Origin: Fictibacillus nanhaiensis | GTDB lineage: Bacteria > Bacillota > Bacilli > Bacillales > Fictibacillaceae | Direction of reading: 5' to 3' | DNA: 64,000 bases | NCBI GenBank assembly: GCA_017052515.1 | Contig: JAFHKR010000039.1 | Location: forward strand, 310,001 to 374,000 | Shown: piece by piece, positions 58,234-64,000 of the stretch | Layout: each line of letters starts with the position of its first letter | How positions within the stretch are numbered: position 1 is the first letter of the stretch | Notes under the pieces: generated by a model | What the model was told of the DNA's origin: nothing | What the model saw: only the letters and a program-made list of their open reading frames with translations | Databases searched by the model: none | Position numbers and translations under genes: made by a program

Positions 58234-58596
58234 ATGCTTAAAAAATCGTTATGGCTTGCAGCGATCGCAGTTCTTGCTATAGGTATACTAGCAGCTTGCG
58301 GTGGAGGAAAAGACAAAGAAAAAAGCACAAAGAGTGCTGAAGAAACGATTACCATTGAAGCTAGTAATTTTAAATTCGATAAAAAAGAGTATGAAATTCC
58401 AGCAAATAAAGACGTAGCTCTTAAACTTGAAAACGTTGATGGCAACCACGCGGTTATGATCGAGGGAGAAGATGTGAACGTAACGGGTGGTTCTTCTGAT
58501 GTTGTGAATTTAAAGCCTGGGGAATATACACTTCGCTGCAGCGTTCCTTGTGGAAACGGTCATGCAAATATGGTATCAAAACTCGTAGTCAAATAA
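58234..58596 (+). CDS. Cupredoxin lipoprotein with CuA-type site
   Basis: A 120-residue lipoprotein. The leader ends LAAC (lipid Cys22), followed by a Lys/Glu-rich tether and an ~80-residue cupredoxin domain. His72 and the loop CSVPCGNGHANM (Cys102, Cys106, His110, Met113) reproduce the CxxxCxxxHxxM binuclear CuA ligand pattern of cytochrome c oxidase subunit II and nitrous oxide reductase. The usual E/W carbonyl ligand is replaced by V in CSVPC. It is not near oxidase genes; it could be a copper chaperone or electron carrier. AGGAGG precedes ATG 58234. It is monocistronic. Confidence 0.9.
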   Translation: MLKKSLWLAAIAVLAIGILAACGGGKDKEKSTKSAEETITIEASNFKFDKKEYEIPANKDVALKLENVDGNHAVMIEGEDVNVTGGSSDVVNLKPGEYTLRCSVPCGNGHANMVSKLVVK

Positions 58597-58604
58597 AAAA
58601 AGTT

Positions 58605-58633
58605 GCCTCTAGCTTACTAGCTAGAGGCTTTTT
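58605..58633. terminator. Terminator of the cupredoxin gene
   Basis: GCCTCTAGCT (58605-58614) pairs with AGCTAGAGGC (58619-58628), TACT loop, then five T. Confidence 0.9.
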
Positions 58634-59354
58634 ATAACTCTTTCATCTGTACAAGCTCATTATTGTAAGGAAATTCATTTCCAGTAGAAGCCCACAGATT
58701 CCCTAATAATCTTGGCATCATCTGGTCTGAGGGAATCGAACCATCGTGATGTAGAAAGTGTTCGAAATACAAGAGATACAGCCATGAAGAGGTAGGCAAA
58801 AGAATATTTTGAGCAAATTCGTCACTTTCCGTAATCGTTGCAAAAGAATGAGATTCCCAGCCTGAAATAAATCGGGTGTGTTTTCCGTTCAGCTTAGATT
58901 CTATGTAATGAAGAGCGTGTGCAACTTGCGGATCGTCATCTCCATCAGCATGTGCTAGTCTGGATTGAAATTCTAATGAAACAGAATCTATATCCTCTAC
59001 TTCAGCGATAACATGGCAAAGTGCTTTATCATAATGAGCGTGTAAAGGTGTCCAATGATTGCGCTTTAATAACTCTACAAAAGGTAGTTGTTCCATAGGA
59101 ATATCCGTATAAGGTGGTGCAAAAAGCTGTCTGCCATATTTGATCTCATGAAGCGTTTTTCTTTCAAAAGAAGCACACACGTACCACGTATCTTTTTCGT
59201 CCTTAATCAACCGTTCACCAGACTCCAAGGAATAGACGGTGTACAACCCTTTTTTTGAGATCTCATAAGAGGGCAATTCCTCCTCGTGCAATTCACTCAA
59301 TGTTTCCACATCAGGCTGTTCGATGGCAGCCATCACAAATATTGTAATCCGCAT
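58632..59354 (-). CDS. Uncharacterised cytoplasmic protein
   Basis: A 240-residue protein without signal peptide or membrane helix. I recognise no domain. It is acidic and rich in Glu, His and Leu, with an alpha/beta-looking N-terminus (RITIFVMAAIEQPD) and a His-rich middle (HADGDDDPQVAHALHYIESKL) and a C-terminal aromatic segment (SSWLYLLYFEHFLHH). AAGGAAACG precedes ATG 59354. It lies 15 nt downstream of the small membrane protein gene, so the two may be co-transcribed. Codon use is unremarkable. Confidence 0.75.
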   Translation of the reverse strand: MRITIFVMAAIEQPDVETLSELHEEELPSYEISKKGLYTVYSLESGERLIKDEKDTWYVCASFERKTLHEIKYGRQLFAPPYTDIPMEQLPFVELLKRNHWTPLHAHYDKALCHVIAEVEDIDSVSLEFQSRLAHADGDDDPQVAHALHYIESKLNGKHTRFISGWESHSFATITESDEFAQNILLPTSSWLYLLYFEHFLHHDGSIPSDQMMPRLLGNLWASTGNEFPYNNELVQMKEL

Positions 59355-59369
59355 GGTTATACGTTTCCT

Positions 59370-59654
59370 TTAGTTTTTTATTTTCTTAAAGGTATCTTTT
59401 AAATCTGTGAATCCTTCTTTAACAGCTACAAAGCTATTCTTCTTTTGGTAAATGTCATATCTTAAGTAATCTTTCTTTTCTTGAAGAAGTTGCTGTTGAG
59501 TCTTCACATCATTCATACGAGCGGTAATGCTGTCACCTGTGCTCTTCATCTGTTGAACGGTACCCATTGATTCTTTCATCGCTTTAATTCCTGGAATTAA
59601 AATAAAAAGAGCTGCTGCTGCGCATACAGCTAAGAAAATCCATAACCACATCAT
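59370..59654 (-). CDS. Small membrane-anchored coiled-coil protein
   Basis: A 94-residue protein with one N-terminal TM helix (~3-22, WLWIFLAVCAAAALFILIPGI) followed by a long charged helix with heptad-like spacing (MKESMGTVQQMKSTGDSITARMNDVKTQQQLLQ), like DUF948/general-stress anchors. GAGGCGATT precedes ATG 59654 (a second ATG follows at once). It sits just upstream of the uncharacterised 240-residue gene, and the two may form an operon. Function is unknown. Confidence 0.75.
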   Translation of the reverse strand: MMWLWIFLAVCAAAALFILIPGIKAMKESMGTVQQMKSTGDSITARMNDVKTQQQLLQEKKDYLRYDIYQKKNSFVAVKEGFTDLKDTFKKIKN

Positions 59655-59743
59655 TCAATCGCCTCCATTCAATCTATCTATACTAAATTACCCGAAATCA
59701 TTCAAGAAAAAACAAAAAATCGAGGGATGAAAGCCTCGATTTT

Positions 59744-60502
59744 TTATCGCTTTGGACATGTTGAACAGCAAGTTCCATTTTCTGTTTTGTAATAAAGACA
59801 GCATGTCTTACGGGTCTTAGTCGGCCCGCAGCCGATCGGAGCAGCAAAACGATGGAACGGGTTTTTGGTTAACCCAAAATGAAAGGCAGGTGCATCCATA
59901 AAGAATGCATAATCTTCTTGAATTCTTTGTTTAACTTCTGCTGGATGTTCTTCATTTAACCAAGTTTCATAAACCCAGCGTATGTAAATCCATGCGTTCT
60001 CCCAAAGAGTCGCTTTTGAGATGCGTGCCGTGCTTGCAACATGATTCAACATCACAGACATGTTTTCTTTAAAAAGTGTTTCGATAACAGAAGAGCGCCA
60101 ATCTGCTCTATTTTCGTCAGCGATGCGAGCAGATGCATCTTTCAGTGTGAATGATGGAAGCCACATGCTGTCTGAGTTGTGATCGATAAGATAGACATTT
60201 TTTATATTCATATCGAATGACTTATTAAGAATGGTCATTCCATATAAACAGGAAGTTAAACTGCAATACGCATAGCGTTTAAAGAATAGAGATGCCGTTA
60301 CAGGGCGTTTGTTCGAACCAATACGCGGTCCTGTTTGATCCAAAAATTGAAGCAGTTGATCAGAATTCAACAGCTGTTCGGCAGAAACGACAACTTCATT
60401 CTCATATGGTGCTTGAAAAGAGAAGCGATAGTTTGAACTGATATGATTTTTTTCTTCTGCTGTCCAACCGTTTGACTTAGGCGTACTGAGGAGTATTGAC
60501 AT
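59744..60502 (-). CDS. FhuF-like siderophore-iron reductase, [2Fe-2S] C-terminal domain
   Basis: A 252-residue protein. A helical N-terminal domain leads to a C-terminal cysteine cluster, TCCLYY then TCCSTCP, which is the FhuF-type CC-x10-CxxC [2Fe-2S] motif with an extra Cys. FhuF proteins reduce ferric siderophores in the cytoplasm to release Fe(II). The likely start is ATG 60502, preceded by GAAGGGG; the frame extends eight codons further to 60526. It overlaps the ATPase gene end by 26 nt, showing it is part of the siderophore operon. Confidence 0.85.
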   Translation of the reverse strand: MSILLSTPKSNGWTAEEKNHISSNYRFSFQAPYENEVVVSAEQLLNSDQLLQFLDQTGPRIGSNKRPVTASLFFKRYAYCSLTSCLYGMTILNKSFDMNIKNVYLIDHNSDSMWLPSFTLKDASARIADENRADWRSSVIETLFKENMSVMLNHVASTARISKATLWENAWIYIRWVYETWLNEEHPAEVKQRIQEDYAFFMDAPAFHFGLTKNPFHRFAAPIGCGPTKTRKTCCLYYKTENGTCCSTCPKR

Positions 60503-61295
60503 GTCGAACGACTCGCCCCTTCCCATAAGGAATACACATTGGTGTGCCGAAAACAGGATCAGGAATCACGGTACTCGACATCTGGAATACATCTGCTACT
60601 AATTGTTCGTTCATAATTTCTTCAGGTGCACCCTCTGCGTAGACGGTTTTATCTTGAATCGCAACAATATGATGAGCATATCGGCAAGCAAGATTCAAAT
60701 CATGAAGCACCATAACGATTGTTCGCTTTTCTTTTTCATTTAACTCAAACAGCAGATCGAGAATCTCTATTTGATGTGTCATGTCTAAGTAAGTAGTAGG
60801 TTCATCCAGTAGAATCGTCTCTGTTCCTTGAGCGAGTGTCATCGCGATCCACGCTCTTTGCCGCTGACCACCTGACAGGGAATCTACCGGTGTTTCCATA
60901 AAAGGAATAAGATTTGTCGCACGAAGCGCGTTCATCACGGCTTTTTCGTCTTCTTGTGACCACTGTTGTAGCCATGATTGATAAGGAAAGCGACCTTGCT
61001 TAACAAGTTGAAGGACAGTTAATCCTTCTGGAGCGATTGGTCCTTGCGGCAAGATCGCCAGTTCTTTTGCTACTTGTTTTGTAGAACGTTTTGCTACATC
61101 TTTGCCGTTTAGCAAAACATGCCCATCTTTAGGCGTTAATAGTCTTGCCATAGAGCGTAACAGAGTGGATTTTCCGCAACCATTGCTTCCGATTAAGACG
61201 GTGATTTTGCCTTTTGGGATCTGTAGGTTCAAGTCATCAATAATCGGTTCTTTTCCATAAGCTAAAGTTAGGTTAGAGGTTGTTAATACAGCCAT
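60477..61295 (-). CDS. Iron-siderophore ABC transporter ATP-binding protein (FecE/YusV-like)
   Basis: A 272-residue ABC ATPase of the ferrichrome/Fe-siderophore class. Walker [10 protein letters not shown] (~36-44), Q-loop [12 protein letters not shown], signature [10 protein letters not shown], Walker [13 protein letters not shown] and H-loop VLHDLNLA are present. Its length and C-terminus match FhuC/YusV. It energises the two FecCD permeases encoded immediately upstream; 16 nt separate it from the second permease. Confidence 0.94.
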   Translation of the reverse strand: MAVLTTSNLTLAYGKEPIIDDLNLQIPKGKITVLIGSNGCGKSTLLRSMARLLTPKDGHVLLNGKDVAKRSTKQVAKELAILPQGPIAPEGLTVLQLVKQGRFPYQSWLQQWSQEDEKAVMNALRATNLIPFMETPVDSLSGGQRQRAWIAMTLAQGTETILLDEPTTYLDMTHQIEILDLLFELNEKEKRTIVMVLHDLNLACRYAHHIVAIQDKTVYAEGAPEEIMNEQLVADVFQMSSTVIPDPVFGTPMCIPYGKGRVVRHVNTPQYA

Positions 61296-61311
61296 CTGTC
61301 ATCCACTCCTG

Positions 61312-62355
61312 TTATTGGTTTTTAAATAATAGATAAATAAAGTAGGGAGCACCGATCGCCGCTGTAAAAACACCGGCAGGCACTTCTAGAGGTGAGAATA
61401 ATGTACGTCCGGCAAGGTCTGCCAAAACGACCATGATACCACCGATTAAAGCCGAAGCTGGGAGCAAGCCGCCGAACGACGAGCCTGAAATTCTTCTAGC
61501 GATATGTGGTCCGATAAGTCCAACAAACCCCATTGCTCCTGCAAACGCGACTGCTGAACCAGCTAAAGCTGTACAGACCATTAAAAGTAAGAATCGTTCA
61601 CGGTGAACCGAGATTCCAGCTCCTTTTGTTAAATCATCACCAAAACCTTGAATGTTCAATCGGCGGACGAGTAGTACTAAGATAGGTAATATTCCTAAAA
61701 ACCATGGAAGCAATGCTTTTACTTCGTTCCAGGAAGTACCGTATACCGTTCCGGTAAGCCAAATAGTCGCTTGACTAGCTCTATAAATCGGTCCTATGAG
61801 CATCATGAGCGTTGTTAACGCCTGCAATAAAGCCATGAGTCCGATTCCGATCAAGATGAGACGAATTGGTGTAACACCGTCTTTCCAAGCTAATGCATAA
61901 ATCAGGAATGCTACAATTGTCGCTCCACCAAAAGCAAACAGTGGTAAATAGTTAATGCTTAATAAGAGGTTGTTAGAATCATCACTGAACATCGTTAGGA
62001 AAGCGACAGCTGCAAAACCTGCTCCACCTGTTATTCCGATCATATCGGGAGACGCTAAAGGGTTACGTATGATCCCTTGCAGAATTGCACCTGAGAGAGC
62101 AAGTGAAGATCCTGCAATAAATGCGACCAATACCCTTGGGAGTCTGAATTCAGTAATGATGAGCTGATTAATATCAAGCCCTGTTCCCATTAATGCTTGA
62201 AATACATCCCACGGTGCAATATACATATCACCGACACCGATACTGATTAGCATGGCAACTATTGCCGCAAATGTTAGGGCAATGATGCTAACAGTGGTTT
62301 TTTTATCAATTAAAAAAGAAAATGATTTACGCTGTAGGACCCAGTACTTTCTCAT
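61312..62355 (-). CDS. Iron-siderophore ABC permease (FecCD family), second
   Basis: A 347-residue polytopic permease of the FecCD/BtuC family with about ten helices. Typical features are RLPRVLVAFIAGSSLALSGAILQGIIRNPLASPDMIGITGGAG near TM2-TM3 and GFVGLIGPHIARRI in the C-half coupling region. It overlaps the other permease by 4 nt (ATGA), so the two are coupled and presumably form a heterodimeric channel, as in FhuBG or YfiZ-YfhA. Confidence 0.94.
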   Translation of the reverse strand: MRKYWVLQRKSFSFLIDKKTTVSIIALTFAAIVAMLISIGVGDMYIAPWDVFQALMGTGLDINQLIITEFRLPRVLVAFIAGSSLALSGAILQGIIRNPLASPDMIGITGGAGFAAVAFLTMFSDDSNNLLLSINYLPLFAFGGATIVAFLIYALAWKDGVTPIRLILIGIGLMALLQALTTLMMLIGPIYRASQATIWLTGTVYGTSWNEVKALLPWFLGILPILVLLVRRLNIQGFGDDLTKGAGISVHRERFLLLMVCTALAGSAVAFAGAMGFVGLIGPHIARRISGSSFGGLLPASALIGGIMVVLADLAGRTLFSPLEVPAGVFTAAIGAPYFIYLLFKNQ

Positions 62356-63362
62356 TTTTGAAATATTCCTTTTCGAACAATATATATGAAGAATGGTGTA
62401 CCAATCAGAGCAGTTACAACTCCAACAGGTGCTTCTTCAGGCATGATGATATATCGTGCACCAATATCTGCCATAACGAGCATGATACCACCGATGACCG
62501 CAGAGTATGGCACGATCCAGCGGTGATCATTTCCTACTAAATATCTAGCAAAGTGAGGAACAACGATCCCTATGAAACTGATAGGTCCAGCTATCGCAAC
62601 TGATCCTCCAGCTAGTATGATAACCATGAGAGCCGCGGCTAGTTTAAACACTACTGTTTTTTGACCTAAGCTGATGGCAACATCTTCACCGAGTGCAAAG
62701 GCGTTTAATTGCCTTGATAATAAGAGTGATATGACCCAGGCGATAACGAGTGCAGGTAAGACAGCGGCAAGCATAGAAAGTTTTCTTCCTTCAACAGAAC
62801 CCGCAAGCCAGAATAAAACCTCATCTAGCGCCTTTTCATTGGTCACGAGCATACCTTGCGTGAGGGATGCAAAAAGAGCGGCCATAACAGCTCCTGCCAA
62901 TGTTAGTTTGACGGGTGTAAGCCCACCTTGTCCGGCAGAGCCTAATGCATAAGCCAATCCTGCAGCAACAGCAGCGCCTAGGAATCCAATCCACATAAAT
63001 TGCTGTATAGATGAAATTCCAAGAAAAGTAACACCAAAAACAATAAAGAATCCAGCTCCTGCATTCACACCGAAGATATCTGGAGAGGCAATTGGATTTC
63101 GAGTTAGCGCTTGCATGAGGACGCCTGCGATTCCTAAAGAAATTCCGACTGCCATACCAACGAGTGAGCGTGGTACTCGAGAAAGTTGAATGATTAAATG
63201 TTCGTTCGAGCCGTTAAAAGCCGTATATGCTTCAATGGCTTGTTTTAGTGAAGTGTTCGTATACCCTAGTACAACACTTAGCACCATAATAATAAGTGCA
63301 ATCAATAGCCCTGCGATAAGTCCAGCTGCTTTAATTTTATTTCCGTATAATATTCCGTTCAT
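62352..63362 (-). CDS. Iron-siderophore ABC permease (FecCD family), first
   Basis: A 336-residue FecCD-family permease with about ten helices. It has SRVPRSLVGMAVGISLGIAGVLMQALTRNPIASPDIFGVNAGAG and GPISFIGIVVPHFARYLVG. It heads the minus-strand iron operon. A TTGACA-17-TAAACT promoter (63430 to 63402 on the minus strand) and an imperfect Fur box (63381-63395) lie just upstream. The layout, divergent from a binding protein, resembles B. subtilis yfiZ-yfhA/yfiY (schizokinen/arthrobactin), but substrate assignment is inference. Confidence 0.94.
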   Translation of the reverse strand: MNGILYGNKIKAAGLIAGLLIALIIMVLSVVLGYTNTSLKQAIEAYTAFNGSNEHLIIQLSRVPRSLVGMAVGISLGIAGVLMQALTRNPIASPDIFGVNAGAGFFIVFGVTFLGISSIQQFMWIGFLGAAVAAGLAYALGSAGQGGLTPVKLTLAGAVMAALFASLTQGMLVTNEKALDEVLFWLAGSVEGRKLSMLAAVLPALVIAWVISLLLSRQLNAFALGEDVAISLGQKTVVFKLAAALMVIILAGGSVAIAGPISFIGIVVPHFARYLVGNDHRWIVPYSAVIGGIMLVMADIGARYIIMPEEAPVGVVTALIGTPFFIYIVRKGIFQK

Positions 63363-63380
63363 TAGAGCCTCTTTTATTAA

Positions 63381-63395
63381 TGAAAGTTATTCTCA
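63381..63395. promoter_or_regulatory. Imperfect Fur box before the iron permease operon
   Basis: TGAAAGTTATTCTCA matches the Fur 7-1-7 consensus at 11 of 14 positions. It lies between the minus-strand -10 (63402-63407) and the permease start. Confidence 0.55.
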
Positions 63396-63401
63396 TTTAT
63401 C

Positions 63402-63430
63402 AGTTTAAAAGTAAAGTAGGTATCTGTCAA
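63402..63430 (-). promoter_or_regulatory. SigA promoter of the iron permease operon
   Basis: On the minus strand TTGACA (63430-63425) and TAAACT (63407-63402) are 17 nt apart. Confidence 0.7.
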
Positions 63431-63436
63431 TGACTT

Positions 63437-63451
63437 TGAAAATCATTATCA
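63437..63451. promoter_or_regulatory. Fur box between the divergent iron promoters
   Basis: TGAAAATCATTATCA matches the TGATAATNATTATCA consensus at 13 of 14 informative positions. It sits between the two -35 elements, so it could affect both directions. Confidence 0.8.
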
Positions 63452-63459
63452 TTTAGTTG

Positions 63460-63488
63460 TTGACAACGTATTCATATCAGTTTATGAT
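63460..63488 (+). promoter_or_regulatory. SigA promoter of the siderophore-binding protein gene
   Basis: TTGACA (63460-63465), 17-nt spacer, TATGAT (63483-63488): a near-consensus promoter. Confidence 0.85.
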
Positions 63489-63500
63489 ACGAATTGTAAT

Positions 63501-63515
63501 TGATTCTCATTATCA
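63501..63515. promoter_or_regulatory. Fur box at the binding-protein transcription start
   Basis: TGATTCTCATTATCA matches the Fur consensus at 12 of 14 informative positions and lies just downstream of the -10, positioned to block transcription in iron-replete cells. Confidence 0.8.
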
Positions 63516-63546
63516 TTTACAAGATAAAAAGAGGAGAGAAAATCGA

Positions 63547-64000
63547 ATGAAGAAAATTACATACAAATGGCTTGCGTTCGCAGCGGTATTGACGTTAATG
63601 CTTGCATTAGCAGCTTGCGGAGGAAAAGATAAAGAACAAGAAGAAAAGTCAGAAGGATCTTCTGCTTCTTATAAAGTAGAACATGCGATGGGTACAACAG
63701 AAGTTAAGAAAAACAAACGAGTAGTTGTACTAACTAATGAAGGTACTGAAGCCGTACTTGCTCTTGGCGTAAAACCGGTTGGAGCCGTTAAATCTTGGTT
63801 AGGTGATCCTTGGTATGATCACATTAAGGATGACATGAAAGATGTAGAAGTTGTAGGTGACGAGAGTACGGTAAACGTTGAGAAAATCGCAGCTTTAAAG
63901 CCGGACTTAATCATCGGAAACAAACAGCGTCAAGAAAAACAATATGATGAATTAAACAAAATTGCACCAACTGTATTTTCTGAAGAACTTCGTGGTGATT
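63547..64000 (+). CDS. Iron-siderophore substrate-binding lipoprotein (partial, 3' end beyond window)
   Basis: The first 151 codons of a FecB/YfiY-type binding protein. The leader ends LAAC (lipid Cys ~24), followed by a Glu/Lys-rich tether and the first PBP lobe (VEHAMGTTEVKKNKRVVVLTNEGTEAVLALGVKPVGAVKSWLG, then VNVEKIAALKPDLIIGNKQRQEKQYDELNKIAPTVF). These are class III binding-protein motifs for ferric siderophores. GAGGAG precedes ATG 63547. A near-consensus promoter with Fur boxes lies upstream. It delivers the siderophore to the divergent FecCD permeases. The C-terminal lobe is cut by the window end. Confidence 0.93.
   Translation, partial: MKKITYKWLAFAAVLTLMLALAACGGKDKEQEEKSEGSSASYKVEHAMGTTEVKKNKRVVVLTNEGTEAVLALGVKPVGAVKSWLGDPWYDHIKDDMKDVEVVGDESTVNVEKIAALKPDLIIGNKQRQEKQYDELNKIAPTVFSEELRGD

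Noticed and set aside
1-64000. tRNA, rRNA, CRISPR array, prophage or insertion sequence
   Set aside because: No tRNA/rRNA signatures, no regularly spaced direct repeats, and no transposase, integrase or phage structural gene seen on either strand.

Overview
The window is a 64 kb chromosomal segment of a low-GC, endospore-forming Firmicute of the Bacillaceae (Bacillus/Fictibacillus-like). This rests on strong AGGAGG-type ribosome sites, TTG/GTG starts, a GerA-family germinant receptor operon, an alpha/beta-type SASP, a YjcZ-type mini-protein, a T-box leader, and Fur-type and Zur-type boxes close to the Bacillus consensus. Replication direction is not evident. No rRNA, tRNA, CRISPR array, prophage or insertion sequence was seen. 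The repetitive DNA is small: three copies plus one remnant of a 220-350 bp non-coding element with inverted ends, and six copies of a short GGGGTCTGACCCC-type palindrome placed at gene 3' ends.

Layout. 0-4.3 kb: clpP, an MFS transporter, a DUF1206 protein and an AI-2E-family permease. 4.3-9.4 kb: a LacI-regulated carbohydrate locus (regulator, ThuA-like protein, two Gfo/Idh/MocA oxidoreductases, a TIM-barrel isomerase) with two matching operators. 9.5-15.3 kb: T-box-controlled type-3 prolyl-tRNA synthetase, PadR plus HAAS membrane protein, a DAACS symporter and a Cys-rich/pentapeptide protein. 15.3-22.7 kb: ykaA-pit phosphate uptake, a TetR-controlled ABC pair, a PfeT-type iron-efflux ATPase with a Fur/PerR-like box, YtxH and YdjO. 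22.8-28.2 kb: WYL and MarR regulators, DegV, TauE/SafE, 6-phosphogluconate dehydrogenase and an acyl-CoA thioesterase. 28.2-32.7 kb: a candidate small RNA, a gerKA-KC-KB type operon and a small membrane protein. 32.8-41.7 kb: SRAP protein, secreted nuclease, SASP, EamA permease, HAD phosphatase, SH3/amidase and patatin. 41.7-52.8 kb: a three-gene ABC-2 exporter, an EAL protein, a class B PBP, YjcZ, CopC and a heterodimeric ABC exporter. 52.8-58.6 kb: Zur-boxed zinc-binding lipoprotein, CBS protein, paired fluoride channels, DedA, a HesB-like gene with an in-frame UGA, a thermonuclease-like lipoprotein, a decayed redoxin lipoprotein and a CuA-type cupredoxin. 58.6-64 kb: two uncharacterised genes and a Fur-controlled ferric-siderophore system (FhuF-like reductase, ATPase, two permeases and a divergent binding protein cut by the window end).

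Metal homeostasis recurs: Fur boxes at the siderophore system and the iron-efflux ATPase, a Zur box at the zinc-binding protein, and CopC and CuA-like copper proteins. The most notable observation is the HesB/IscA-like gene at 56495-56776. A single UGA replaces the conserved cluster-binding cysteine while the rest of the frame is intact, and hairpin-forming sequence follows the UGA. It is either a selenoprotein, which is unusual for Bacillaceae, or a very recent nonsense allele.
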